This document shows, in pieces, positions 53,437-62,400 of a stretch of 64,000 nucleotides of DNA. The notes below the pieces were generated by a model. That model worked only from the letters and a program-made list of their open reading frames with translations, did not search any database and was not told where the DNA came from. Position numbers and translations under genes: made by a program. The DNA lies in the NCBI RefSeq assembly GCF_003850565.1, contig NZ_CP027706.1, positions 1,426,001-1,490,000 of the forward strand. Reading direction: 5' to 3'. The number at the start of each line of letters is the position of its first letter. The stretch's first letter is position 1. The stretch comes from Pseudomonas sessilinigenes. Its GTDB lineage: Bacteria; Pseudomonadota; Gammaproteobacteria; Pseudomonadales; Pseudomonadaceae.

Positions 53437-54027
53437 ATGAATTATCTCGCACATCTGCACCTCGGCGGCCAGCGCCCGGGTCAATTACTTGGCAGCCTCT
53501 ACGGCGACTTCGTCAAAGGCCGCCTGCAAGGGGAGTTCACCCCGGAGGTCGAGGCGGCGATCCAGCTGCATCGGCGTATCGACACCTACACCGACAGCCA
53601 TGCGCTGGTGACGGCGGCGTTGGGACGTTTTTCCCTGACCCGGCGGCGTTACGCCGGCATCGTCATCGACGTGTTCTTCGATCACTGCCTGGCCCGGGAC
53701 TGGGTCCAGTACGCCGATCACCCGCTGCAGTCGTTCACTGCCAATGTGTACCAGGTATTGGCCGCCGAGCCGCAGCTACCAGGGCGCCTGGCACAGATCG
53801 CGCCCTACATGGCGGCCGATGACTGGCTGGGGTCCTATCGGGATTTTCAGGTGCTGGAGCAGGTTCTGAGGGGCATTGCCCGGCGTCTGTCGCGGCCTGA
53901 GGAACTGACCGCGGCGATGGGCGAGCTGGAGCGGCTATACCAGCCCTTGAGCGAGGATTTTCGCGAGTTCTACCCGCAGTTGCAGGCCTTCGCCGCGCAG
54001 TACACCGCCCCGTCGCCGGGGCGCTGA
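53437..54027 (+). CDS. acpH: Acyl carrier protein phosphodiesterase AcpH
   Basis: A 196-residue HD-like hydrolase (DUF479) that removes phosphopantetheine from acyl carrier protein. Family motifs are MNYLAHLHL, LLGSLYGDFVKG, AIQLHRRIDTYTDSHA and VIDVFFDHCLARDW. Length agrees with E. coli AcpH (193). It is divergent from arsR and convergent with olsA, whose end is only 7 nt away. Confidence 0.93.
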   Translation: MNYLAHLHLGGQRPGQLLGSLYGDFVKGRLQGEFTPEVEAAIQLHRRIDTYTDSHALVTAALGRFSLTRRRYAGIVIDVFFDHCLARDWVQYADHPLQSFTANVYQVLAAEPQLPGRLAQIAPYMAADDWLGSYRDFQVLEQVLRGIARRLSRPEELTAAMGELERLYQPLSEDFREFYPQLQAFAAQYTAPSPGR

Positions 54028-54034
54028 AGCCCTT

Positions 54035-54829
54035 TCAGGCGGCGACCAGTTCGCCATTGCGGCGCGGTTCGTCTGGCTGCAATACATCATCGAACAGGGC
54101 TTTGTGCACCGCCTGCTGGGCCTGGAAGGCCAGCGCCGCGCGTTCCTGGCCCAGGCAGGGAATCGGCTTGAGCAGGTGGATTTCCACCTGGCCCTGGTCG
54201 TTGGCGAACAGGCGCAGCAGGTGGGACAGCAGGTCATCGTCGCCCACGAAGGGTGCCAGGTTATCGATCTGGCCATCGCGCAGGTAACGGATCGCCACCG
54301 GCTGCAGGCACACCTCGGCCTCGATGGCACTGGCCAGCAAGCGACCATGGAAGGTACGCAGGCCCCGGCCGTCGGTCGTGGTGCCTTCGGGAAACAGCAG
54401 CAGGGGATGCTGCTCCTGCAGGTGCCGGGTCATTTGCTTGCGGATCAATTGGCTATCCCCGGCGCCGCGGCGGATGAACAGGCTGCCGGCCTTGGCGGCC
54501 AACCATCCGGCCACGGGCCAGGTACGCACTTCAGCCTTGGACAGGAACGACAACGGCGCGAGCATGCCCAGCAGCGGAATATCGGTCCAGGACACATGGT
54601 TGCTGACCCAGAGCATCGGCTGGCTTGGCAAGTCACCATGTACCCTGACCTGGAAAGGCAGGGCGTTGCTCAGGCGAGCCATGAAGAAGCGCGACCAGCG
54701 TTGGCGCCGGACCATGGAGTGGCTCACCCTCAGGCGTTCCAGTACCCCGAAGACGCTGGCCATGCTCAGGCCCAGCGCCACCACCAGCAGCACCCGGGCG
54801 ATGCGCCCGTAGACCCGGAGCCGGCGCAT
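54035..54829 (-). CDS. olsA: Lyso-ornithine lipid O-acyltransferase OlsA
   Basis: A 264-residue PlsC-type acyltransferase. It has an N-terminal membrane helix, the HX4D catalytic motif NHVSWTDIP, and the LLFPEGTTTDG motif. It adds a fatty acid to lyso-ornithine lipid made by OlsB, completing the phosphorus-free ornithine lipid in the inner membrane. Start at 54829 gives a TGATG overlap with the olsB stop, so the two are coupled; an upstream in-frame start at 54868 is rejected. Confidence 0.92.
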   Translation of the reverse strand: MRRLRVYGRIARVLLVVALGLSMASVFGVLERLRVSHSMVRRQRWSRFFMARLSNALPFQVRVHGDLPSQPMLWVSNHVSWTDIPLLGMLAPLSFLSKAEVRTWPVAGWLAAKAGSLFIRRGAGDSQLIRKQMTRHLQEQHPLLLFPEGTTTDGRGLRTFHGRLLASAIEAEVCLQPVAIRYLRDGQIDNLAPFVGDDDLLSHLLRLFANDQGQVEIHLLKPIPCLGQERAALAFQAQQAVHKALFDDVLQPDEPRRNGELVAA

Positions 54830-55584
54830 CAGACAGCCGCCTTGAAGTGCCGGGCATAGCGTGGGCACAGTTCGTCGCGCTTGAGCAGGATGAAGACGTC
54901 CGCCACCTGGAAGTCCTGGTCCCAGCAGGGCTCGCCGCAGATCTTCGCGCCCAGGCGCATATAGGCCTTGAGCAGTGGCGGCATCTCGGCGATGACGTTG
55001 GAAGGAATGTCCAGGCTCGGCAGTGGGTGCTTGGGTTCGGCGCGCAGGTGCTCGTTGCTCAGGTAGCGTTCGCGCAGGCGCTGCATGATGGCATGGGCCT
55101 GCACGCCACCGTCTTGCATGGGGATGCTGGCGCAGCCCATCAGGTAGCTGTAGCCACCTTCGTTGAGGACTTCGGCCAGTTCGCCCCAGAGCACCGCGAT
55201 GGTGCCGCCATTACGGTAGGCCGGGTCGACGCAAGTGCGGCCGATTTCCAGGATCGGCCCCTGCAACTGCACCAGGCCGTGCAGGCTGAACTCTTCCTCA
55301 CTATAGAAACGCCCCAGGCTGCTGGCGGCCTGGTGGTCCAGCAGGCGGGTGGTGGCCACCAGGCGCCCGGTGTTCAGATCGCGCACACCGATATGGCTGC
55401 AGTGAACGTCGTAGTCATCCATGTCCAGGCCCAGTTCAGCGCCCTTGAGCTTGGCGTTGAACTCATCACTGAAGACGTTGAAACGCAGGGCCTGGGCTTC
55501 CAGCAGGGCTTGGGCGCCGATCAGGCGCTCGGCTTGCAGGCGGCGTTCAGTGCCGGTGTCGCTGATGCGGGCGATCTGAGTCAT
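54829..55584 (-). CDS. olsB: Ornithine N-acyltransferase OlsB
   Basis: A 251-residue GNAT-fold enzyme of the hemolysin-like group. It transfers a 3-hydroxyacyl chain from ACP to ornithine to make lyso-ornithine lipid. Family segments are [22 protein letters not shown] and [23 protein letters not shown]. It is coupled to olsA. In many bacteria olsBA is induced by phosphate starvation; no convincing PhoB box is visible here. Confidence 0.93.
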   Translation of the reverse strand: MTQIARISDTGTERRLQAERLIGAQALLEAQALRFNVFSDEFNAKLKGAELGLDMDDYDVHCSHIGVRDLNTGRLVATTRLLDHQAASSLGRFYSEEEFSLHGLVQLQGPILEIGRTCVDPAYRNGGTIAVLWGELAEVLNEGGYSYLMGCASIPMQDGGVQAHAIMQRLRERYLSNEHLRAEPKHPLPSLDIPSNVIAEMPPLLKAYMRLGAKICGEPCWDQDFQVADVFILLKRDELCPRYARHFKAAV

Positions 55585-55725
55585 CGTGAATCTCCGTGCG
55601 GGCTACCGACCCGCCTTGGGTTGCAGCCAATCGACTTTGTTGTGCAAAGTCAGGCTATGTAGCCGCGGTGTCATCGCCATGAAACTTTGGTGATGCTTAT
55701 GTGACAGCCCCTGAGGATCTTCGAA

Positions 55726-56622
55726 ATGCCCTGGCAAGCCCTGCTCGAGACTCGTGAACGAATGCCCGCCAACCCCGATCTGGCGGAGGGTTACGGCGCT
55801 TTGCTGGCCCATCTTGGCGCGGTCACGCCTTTCGAACTGGCGGTGCTTGGCGGGCGCTTGATGGCGACGCCGGGGTTGGCGTTCCTGGTGGGATACCAGG
55901 CGGCATTGCGCATGTTGTGGCCCAGCGCGCCGCCCAGCCTGGGGGCCTTGTGCGCGACCGAGCGTCGCAGCCTGCGCCCGGCGGACATGCAGACGCGGTT
56001 GCAGGATTTGCGCCTGCACGGGCGCAAGGATTTCGTCACCGCCGGGGATGCCGCCGACTGGCTGCTGGTGGCGGCACGCAGCGAGGCCCCTGGCGAGCAG
56101 CCAGGGCTGCGCCTGACCGTGGTCTACCCGGGGGAGCCGGGCGTGAAGGTCCAGACCCTGCCGGCTATCGCCTTGATGCCGGAGATCAGCCACGGTTGCC
56201 TGCTGCTGGACAACGCCGCCTGCGAGCTGCTGGCCGGTGATGGCTGGGATGCCTATGTCAAACCCTTCCGCACCCTGGAAGATATCTATGTACTGAGTGC
56301 CATGGGCGCCTGGCTCTACGGGGTCGGCCAGGACAGCGGCTGGCCGCAGCCCCTGTTGTTGCAATTGTTGGGGTTGCTGGCCGGTTGTGCCGAAGCCAGC
56401 CGGCAGAACCCGGCCCTGGCCAGTGGGCATGTCCTGTTGGGCGGGCTGTTCGTGCAGTTCGAAGCGTTGAAGCCGGAGATCGCCATGGCGTTCGCCCAGG
56501 GCCCCGAGTTCTGGCGCGAGCAGTGGACCCGCGACCAGGCCCTGCTCGACCTGGCTTCCGGCGCCCGAGCCAAACGCCTGGCCAAGGCCCTGGCGACCTT
56601 GCACGAGCCGGCGGGGCGCTGA
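55726..56622 (+). CDS. Acyl-CoA dehydrogenase-like protein, short and divergent
   Basis: A 298-residue protein. The middle part (RLHGRKDFVTAGDAADWLLVAARS, then a beta-rich stretch ending LAGDGWDAYVKPFRTLEDIYV) resembles the beta domain and start of the C-terminal helical domain of acyl-CoA dehydrogenases. It is about 80-100 residues shorter than normal members, and no clear catalytic glutamate is visible. It may be a degenerate, non-catalytic relative. It is divergent from olsBA and not obviously in an operon. Confidence 0.6.
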   Translation: MPWQALLETRERMPANPDLAEGYGALLAHLGAVTPFELAVLGGRLMATPGLAFLVGYQAALRMLWPSAPPSLGALCATERRSLRPADMQTRLQDLRLHGRKDFVTAGDAADWLLVAARSEAPGEQPGLRLTVVYPGEPGVKVQTLPAIALMPEISHGCLLLDNAACELLAGDGWDAYVKPFRTLEDIYVLSAMGAWLYGVGQDSGWPQPLLLQLLGLLAGCAEASRQNPALASGHVLLGGLFVQFEALKPEIAMAFAQGPEFWREQWTRDQALLDLASGARAKRLAKALATLHEPAGR

Positions 56623-56692
56623 GCGCGCCAATGCAGTGAAACTGTCATCGGCCTGGGCTAGGCTCGGTCATTGGTTTTCTTGAGTGCCCTCC

Positions 56693-57790
56693 ATGTCCAA
56701 AGGCTCCTTCTTGCTGGTGCTGCTTGCCTGGCTCGGTCTACCGGCCTGGGCCGAGGAGTGGCCGGCAGAGCAGTGGAGTCGGGCCGCACAAGCCTCGGGG
56801 CCGGCGCTCCAGGCACTGGAGGACTATGCCTTTACGCCTCGCGACGATGAGTCGCGCCAGGGCGTGCGTACCGATGCCCTGCTGGTGGTGCACGATGGCC
56901 GCCTGCTCTACGAGCGCTATGCCGGCCCGACCGGACCGCAAACCCCGCACCTGATCTGGTCCGCCAGCAAGAGCGTACTGGCGGTGGTCATGGGGGTCGC
57001 CTATGGCGAGGGGCGCTTTACCCTGCAGGACCGGGCAGCGGGTTTCTACCCGGCGCTCAAGTCCCACCCGGACATCACCCTGGCCGACCTGCTGCACTGG
57101 GGCTCGGGGCTGGCCTGGCAGGAAGACTACGAATATGCGCCGCTCAACTCGTCGGTGGTGGCCATGCTCTACACCCGTGGCCATGGTGATATGGCGGCCT
57201 TCGCCGCGCAGCAAGCGGCGGCGTCTGCCCCCGGCCAGGTCTTTCGTTATTCCAGCGGCGACAGCAACCTGCTGGCCGCCAGCCTGCGTGCGATGGTGGG
57301 GGCGCAGCAATATGCCGACTATCCGTGGCATGCCCTGTTCGAACCCCTGGGCATTAGCCAGGCGGTGTGGGAGCGCGATGGCGCCGGAACCTTCGTGGCC
57401 TCGTCCTACCTCTACATGAGCGCACCTGACCTGGCCCGCATTGGCCTGTTGATGCAGCGCGAGGGCCGCTGGCGCGACCGGCAACTGTTACCCAAGGCCT
57501 GGGTCGAGTTCTGCCGCACTCCTTTCTCTGGCTACCGAGCGGGCCAGGATGTAGCGGTGGCCGGTGGGCACTGGTGGCTCAACCGTGCGTTGGACGGCGC
57601 TTCGCGGCCCTGGCCCGATGCTCCCGCCGAGACCTACGCGGCCCTGGGGCATTGGGGGCAAGCCCTGTATGTATTGCCGCAGCAGCGCCTGGTGATCGTG
57701 CGCTATGGCGACGATCGCGACGGCAGCTACCAGCACAACGAGTTGCTCAAGCGGGTGCTGGCAGCCTTTCCCGGTTCGCAGCAGCCATGA
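56693..57790 (+). CDS. Periplasmic serine hydrolase (beta-lactamase class C fold)
   Basis: A 365-residue exported serine hydrolase. The signal peptide ends in LPAWA/EE. The SxxK nucleophile motif is S90-A-S-K93 (WSASKSVLAV), the YxN/S-type motif is RYSSGDSN, and the third motif is HWG (ALGHWGQ). This is the EstB / 6-aminohexanoate-dimer hydrolase / PBP-like branch. The substrate is unknown. Start ATG at 56693 fits the signal; a GTG three codons earlier is possible. Its stop overlaps the next gene by 4 nt (57787-57790), so the two are coupled. Confidence 0.85.
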   Translation: MSKGSFLLVLLAWLGLPAWAEEWPAEQWSRAAQASGPALQALEDYAFTPRDDESRQGVRTDALLVVHDGRLLYERYAGPTGPQTPHLIWSASKSVLAVVMGVAYGEGRFTLQDRAAGFYPALKSHPDITLADLLHWGSGLAWQEDYEYAPLNSSVVAMLYTRGHGDMAAFAAQQAAASAPGQVFRYSSGDSNLLAASLRAMVGAQQYADYPWHALFEPLGISQAVWERDGAGTFVASSYLYMSAPDLARIGLLMQREGRWRDRQLLPKAWVEFCRTPFSGYRAGQDVAVAGGHWWLNRALDGASRPWPDAPAETYAALGHWGQALYVLPQQRLVIVRYGDDRDGSYQHNELLKRVLAAFPGSQQP

Positions 57791-58116
57791 GCCGGCCCAG
57801 CCTGGTCCTGCGTCATCCGTGGCTATGCCTGCTGCTGGTCGGGTTGCTGGCGCTGGCGGCGTGGGCCTGGCAGCAGCGAGTGGCCCTGCAAGCCTTCCCG
57901 GATATCCTCGGCGCCTATACCGCCAAGGAGTACTGCTCCTGCCGCTACGTGATGGGGAACCCGGCCGACTATTGTCGCGCCTACGTCCGCCAGTACCTGC
58001 CCATCAGCGACTTCAACGATGACTCCCAGGCCCGACGCGTCACCGCCAGTGCCCTGGGGCGCACCCATGGCGCGTCCTGGCTGGGGCCACGGGAAGGCTG
58101 TCGCCTCGACCCCTGA
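57787..58116 (+). CDS. Small membrane-anchored four-cysteine protein
   Basis: A 109-residue protein. One membrane helix covers about residues 10-30, then a periplasmic part with four cysteines (50, 52, 63 and 105) in KEYCSCRYVMGNPADYC and REGC. No known domain is recognised. The CxC pair close to a third cysteine suggests disulfides or metal binding. It is translationally coupled to the serine hydrolase, so it probably acts with it in the periplasm. Confidence 0.7.
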   Translation: MSRPSLVLRHPWLCLLLVGLLALAAWAWQQRVALQAFPDILGAYTAKEYCSCRYVMGNPADYCRAYVRQYLPISDFNDDSQARRVTASALGRTHGASWLGPREGCRLDP

Positions 58117-58126
58117 GCCATCCTTC

Positions 58127-58145
58127 GGTTCCATCCAGCGGAACC
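58127..58145. promoter_or_regulatory. IclR-type palindrome upstream of the M20 amidohydrolase
   Basis: GGTTCC and GGAACC separated by 7 nt form a perfect 19-bp operator-like palindrome, 125 nt before the amidohydrolase gene. A near copy lies at 63193-63211 before the porin gene, with the IclR regulator gene just upstream of that copy. Confidence 0.7.
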
Positions 58146-58230
58146 AGATTCGATTGTCCTGTGCATCGGCCCGCGGTTATCTAGCGCAGAGCGTCGCGCA
58201 CGCCCTGAGATCCCGTGCCGCGCCCCGTAC

Positions 58231-58238
58231 AACAAGAA
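58231..58238 (+). promoter_or_regulatory. Candidate Crc/Hfq (CA) motif before the M20 gene
   Basis: AACAAGAA fits the AAnAAnAA pattern 32 nt before the start codon, in the untranslated leader. Confidence 0.4.
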
Positions 58239-58270
58239 CGGGAACCCACCCGGCCCAGAGGACAGACGCC

Positions 58271-59446
58271 ATGACCCGACATCAGCACATCCTTGCCTGG
58301 CTCGACGACATCGCCGGCGACCTGCGGGACATCCGCCAGGACATCCATGCCCACCCTGAACTGGGCTTCCAGGAAAATCGTACCGCCGCACTGGTGGCCC
58401 GCTTCCTGGAGGATTGGGGATTCGAGGTGCATCGGGGCGTTGGCTGCACCGGAGTGGTGGGTGTCCTGCGCAATGGCCAAAGCTCGCGAGCCCTGGGCTT
58501 GCGGGCGGACATGGACGCGCTGCCGATCGTCGAGGACAGCGACGTACCCTATAGCAGCCGTCATCGTGGCTGCATGCACGCCTGCGGCCATGACGGCCAT
58601 ACCACGATCCTGCTGGGAGCTGCCCGTTACCTGGCGGCCACTCGGCAGTTCGATGGCACCCTGAACCTGATCTTCCAGCCGGCGGAAGAAGGGCAGGGCG
58701 GTGCCGAGGCCATGCTTGCCGATGGCCTGTTGGAGCGCTTCCCCTGTGATGCCTTGTTCGGGTTGCACAATATGCCTGGCTTGCCGGCCGGGCACCTGGG
58801 GTTTCGCCAGGGGCCGATGATGGCCTCCCAGGACCTGCTTGAAGTGGTGGTCGAGGGCGTCGGCGGCCACGGTTCCATGCCACACCTGGCGGTGGACCCG
58901 TTGGTGGCGGCGGCCAGCATGGTCATGGCCCTGCAAACGGTGGTGGCGCGCAATATCGATGCCCAGCAGGCGGCGGTGGTCACCGTCGGTGCGTTGCAGG
59001 CCGGCGAGGCCGCCAACGTGATCCCCCAGCAGGCGTTGTTGCGCTTGAGCCTGCGCGCCCTCAATGCCCCCGTGCGCGAGCAGATGCTGGAACGGGTCAA
59101 GGCAATCATCCAGACCCAGGCCGAAAGCTTCGGCTGCAGCGCCAGCATCCTGCACCGCCCGGCATACCCGGTGCTGGTCAACAGCCCGGAGCAAACCGAG
59201 TTCGCCCGGCAAGTGGCGGTGGAACTGTTGGGCGAGGCCGCGGTGGATGGCAACACGCCAAAACTGATGGGCAGCGAAGACTTCGGCTGGATGCTACAGC
59301 GCTGCCCGGGCAGCTACCTGTTCATCGGCAATGGCGTGGGGCAGCCGATGGTGCATAACCCCAGCTATGACTTCAACGACGACATCCTGCTCACCGGTGC
59401 GGCTTATTGGTGCGCCCTGGCGGAAAGCTGGCTCAAGCCTTTCTGA
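58271..59446 (+). CDS. M20-family amidohydrolase (hippurate/N-acyl-amino acid hydrolase type)
   Basis: A 391-residue metal-dependent amidase. M20D landmarks are DIHAHPELGFQE, LGLRADMDALPI, MHACGHDGHT with the metal histidines, the catalytic glutamates in FQPAEEGQGGA, and a lid domain with VGGHGSMPH. It cleaves N-acyl amino acids, hippurate or similar amides. It heads a catabolic group with an MHS transporter, an amidase, an IclR regulator and a porin, which suggests uptake and hydrolysis of an amide-linked nutrient. ATG at 58271 has GAGGAC upstream. Confidence 0.92.
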   Translation: MTRHQHILAWLDDIAGDLRDIRQDIHAHPELGFQENRTAALVARFLEDWGFEVHRGVGCTGVVGVLRNGQSSRALGLRADMDALPIVEDSDVPYSSRHRGCMHACGHDGHTTILLGAARYLAATRQFDGTLNLIFQPAEEGQGGAEAMLADGLLERFPCDALFGLHNMPGLPAGHLGFRQGPMMASQDLLEVVVEGVGGHGSMPHLAVDPLVAAASMVMALQTVVARNIDAQQAAVVTVGALQAGEAANVIPQQALLRLSLRALNAPVREQMLERVKAIIQTQAESFGCSASILHRPAYPVLVNSPEQTEFARQVAVELLGEAAVDGNTPKLMGSEDFGWMLQRCPGSYLFIGNGVGQPMVHNPSYDFNDDILLTGAAYWCALAESWLKPF

Positions 59447-59545
59447 CCCCACCCTCTTCCTGTTCCCGATTACCCGGGCGCGCCTGCGTGCGCCCGGCAC
59501 TTTCCCGAGCCCGCAAGAAGGCTCAAAAGTAGCCAAGGAGCCGCC

Positions 59546-60856
59546 ATGAGCGTTTCGATACCCACTGCCTCCAAGACCCGGCAAGTGATTGCTGCCGTCG
59601 TCGGCAATGCCCTGGAATGGTACGACTTCATCATCTATGGCTTTCTCGCCAGTTTCATCGCCCGGCAGTTCTTCCCGGGTGGCGATGAGTACACCTCGCT
59701 GCTGATGGCCCTGGCCACCTTCGGCGTGGGTTTCTTCATGCGTCCGGTAGGCGGTGTGCTGCTGGGGATCTATTCCGATCGCAAGGGGCGCAAGGCGGCG
59801 ATGCTGCTGATCATGCAACTGATGACCCTGGCCATCGCGATCATAGTGTTCACCCCCGGTTACGCGGCTATCGGCGTTGGGGCGCCGTTGCTGATCGTGG
59901 TCGCGCGCATGCTCCAGGGGTTCGCCACCGGTGGCGAGTATGCCAGCGCCACGGCCTACCTGGTGGAGAGTGCGCCGCCCCACCGCAAAGGCTTGTATGG
60001 TTCCTGGCAGTTGGTCGGGCAGTGCCTGGCGGTGTTCAGTGGCGCGGCGATGGCTGCGGCGGTGACGCATTTTTTCTCGTCACAGACCTTGGAGCAGTGG
60101 GGATGGCGCCTGCCGTTCGTGGTGGGCCTGCTGATCGGCCCGGTGGGGCTGTGGATTCGCAAGTACATGGAAGAGCCCGATGCCTTTGTCGAGGCGCGCA
60201 AGCACGTGCGCGGCAACGGACCTGGGTTGCTGGAGGTGATCCGCACCCAGCGTCGGGGAATCCTGGTCGCAATGGGCCTGGGGTGCGGCGGCACCGTATC
60301 GTTCTATGTCCTGCTGGTGAACATGCCGACCTTCGCCCATAACAATCTCGGCCTGCCCCTGGACCAGGTGCTGCTGGTTCAGATGCTCGCCGTGGCACTG
60401 ATGACCCTGGTCATCCCCCTGACGGGAGCCCTGTCGGATCGTTATGGCCGGCGGCCGGTGCTGATGGTCTTCACCCTGGCATTCTTCGTGCTGGTCTACC
60501 CCCTGTACGCCTGGGTCGCTGCTGCCCCGTCCATTGAGCGCCTGCTGGTGATGCAACTGCTGTTGTGCGCTGCCATCGGCGGTTCTTTCGGGCCTGCACC
60601 CACGGCCCTGGCCGAGCAATTTCCCATCGAGGTGCGTTCCACCGGAGTGTCGGTGGCGTATAACGTCACCGTGATGCTGTTCGGTGGTTTCGCACCGTTG
60701 GTCGTGACCTGGCTCAGCAAGACCCTGGCCACGCCGGTAGCGCCTGCCTTCTATGTGTTGTTGACTTCGGTCCTGAGCCTGCTAGCCATCTACTGCCTGC
60801 ATGACCCGCTCAGGACCGTCAAACCCAATGCCCTGCCCCTGGGAGGTGAGTCTTGA
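59546..60856 (+). CDS. MFS transporter, metabolite:H+ symporter (MHS) family
   Basis: A 436-residue twelve-helix symporter. The N-terminus VVGNALEWYDFIIYGFLASFIA and the loop RPVGGVLLGIYSDRKGRKAAM mark the MHS family (citrate, tricarballylate, dicarboxylates, betaines), and QGFATGGEYASATAYLVES is conserved. It lies 99 nt after the amidohydrolase and is coupled to the following amidase (60853-60856 overlap). The likely cargo is the amide or the acid released from it. Confidence 0.9.
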   Translation: MSVSIPTASKTRQVIAAVVGNALEWYDFIIYGFLASFIARQFFPGGDEYTSLLMALATFGVGFFMRPVGGVLLGIYSDRKGRKAAMLLIMQLMTLAIAIIVFTPGYAAIGVGAPLLIVVARMLQGFATGGEYASATAYLVESAPPHRKGLYGSWQLVGQCLAVFSGAAMAAAVTHFFSSQTLEQWGWRLPFVVGLLIGPVGLWIRKYMEEPDAFVEARKHVRGNGPGLLEVIRTQRRGILVAMGLGCGGTVSFYVLLVNMPTFAHNNLGLPLDQVLLVQMLAVALMTLVIPLTGALSDRYGRRPVLMVFTLAFFVLVYPLYAWVAAAPSIERLLVMQLLLCAAIGGSFGPAPTALAEQFPIEVRSTGVSVAYNVTVMLFGGFAPLVVTWLSKTLATPVAPAFYVLLTSVLSLLAIYCLHDPLRTVKPNALPLGGES

Positions 60857-62316
60857 GCAAGCCCCATGAACCCTCGACGAACGATTCGATCGTCGAGCTC
60901 GACGCCCTGGCATTGTCCCGGGCGATCCATGGCCGTGAGCTGTCCTGTCGGGAAGTGATGCAGGCCTATCTGGCACAGATCGAACGTCTCAACCCTGAGG
61001 TCAACGCACTGGTATCGCTCTGTGAGCCCGAGATCCTGCTGGACCAGGCCGACGAGCGTGATCGGCAACTGCTCCAGGGACAATCGCAGGGCTGGATGCA
61101 TGGCATGCCCCAGGCGATCAAGGACCTGGCAGCGACCGCTGGCATGACCACCAGCATGGGGTCGCCGCTGTTCGCCGATCAGGTGCCGCAGGTCGACGCG
61201 ATCAGCGTGGCACGGGTGCGAGCCCAGGGTGCGATCATCGTCGGCAAGAGCAACGTTCCTGAGTTCGGCCTTGGCTCGCACACCTACAACCAGCTGTTCG
61301 GGACCACCGGTAATGCCTACGACAGCAGCCTGAGTGCTGGCGGCAGCAGCGGTGGGGCGGCCGTTGCCCTGGCCTTGCGCATGCTGCCGGTGGCCGACGG
61401 CAGCGACATGATGGGTTCGCTGCGCAATCCGGCAGCGTTCAACAATGTATTCGGCATGCGGCCGTCCCTGGGCCGGGTGCCCCACGGCCCGGCCCCCGAG
61501 CTGTTCGTCCAGCAACTGGCCACGGAAGGGCCGATGGGCCGCACCGTGGCCGATGTGGCACGGTTGCTGGCGACCCAGTCTGGCTACGATCCTCGCTCGC
61601 CCCTGTCGTTGAAGGAAGACCCGTCGCTGCTCGCGGCGCCCCTGCAGCGCGATGTTCGCGGGCTGCGCCTGGGATGGCTGGGGGACTACAACGGTTACCT
61701 GCCCATGGAGCATGGGGTGCTGGATCTGTGTGAGAAGGCCCTGGGGGACTTCGTCAGCCTGGGCTGTGAAGTGGAGCGCTGTCAGCCGGAGTTCTCCCTG
61801 GCGCAACTCTGGGATTGCTGGCTGGTGCATCGCCACTGGTTGATCCAGGGTTCCCTCGGCCTGCTGTACAACGACCCGGACAAGCGTCGCTGGCTCAAGC
61901 CCGAGGCCCGCTGGGAGGTGGAGGGCGGGGCCAGCCTCGGCGCCGCCGATGTGTACCGGGCGTGCCAGAGTCGCAGTGATTGGTATCGGGCTTTGCTGCA
62001 CTTGTTCGAGCGTTACGATTTCCTGCTGCTGCCCACCGCCCAAGTGTTCCCTTTCGATGCACGACAGGCCTGGCCACGCCAGGTGAATGGGCAGGAAATG
62101 GACACTTATCATCGCTGGATGGAGGTCGTGATCGGCCCGACCCTGGCGGGCTTGCCTTGCATCAGCATTCCCGTGGGCTTCAACCTGGCCGGGTTACCCA
62201 TGGGGATGCAGATCATCGGCCCGCCCCAGGCCGACCTCGCGGTGCTGCAGCTGGCCCATGCCCATGAACAGTTGACGCAATGGGTCCGGCAGCGGCCTCC
62301 CGGCAACATCCGGTAA
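60853..62316 (+). CDS. Amidase signature-family enzyme
   Basis: A 487-residue amidase. The Ser-cisSer-Lys triad is present: the lysine in MPQAIKDLAAT, the cis-serine and nucleophile serine regions in SAGGSSGGAA and GSDMMGSLRNPA. The family's usual GTDxGGS is here GSDMMGS, an unusual substitution. The start is TTG at 60853 in a TTGA overlap with the MFS gene, with GGGAGGTGAG as ribosome site. It probably acts in the same pathway as the M20 enzyme; the substrate is unknown. Confidence 0.9.
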   Translation: MSKPHEPSTNDSIVELDALALSRAIHGRELSCREVMQAYLAQIERLNPEVNALVSLCEPEILLDQADERDRQLLQGQSQGWMHGMPQAIKDLAATAGMTTSMGSPLFADQVPQVDAISVARVRAQGAIIVGKSNVPEFGLGSHTYNQLFGTTGNAYDSSLSAGGSSGGAAVALALRMLPVADGSDMMGSLRNPAAFNNVFGMRPSLGRVPHGPAPELFVQQLATEGPMGRTVADVARLLATQSGYDPRSPLSLKEDPSLLAAPLQRDVRGLRLGWLGDYNGYLPMEHGVLDLCEKALGDFVSLGCEVERCQPEFSLAQLWDCWLVHRHWLIQGSLGLLYNDPDKRRWLKPEARWEVEGGASLGAADVYRACQSRSDWYRALLHLFERYDFLLLPTAQVFPFDARQAWPRQVNGQEMDTYHRWMEVVIGPTLAGLPCISIPVGFNLAGLPMGMQIIGPPQADLAVLQLAHAHEQLTQWVRQRPPGNIR

Positions 62317-62400
62317 TCGGGCAAGGACCTCGGGATCAAAGCCGGGGCCCGTATCTTGCTGGGAAATTTTTCACCCACCCTCAAGCCAGGAGTCCGGGCC

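Noticed and set aside
55690..55707. Possible PhoB box upstream of olsBA (CTGTCAC-N4-GCATCAC on the minus strand)
   Set aside because: Only the first half fits the Pho consensus; the second half matches at three of seven positions.
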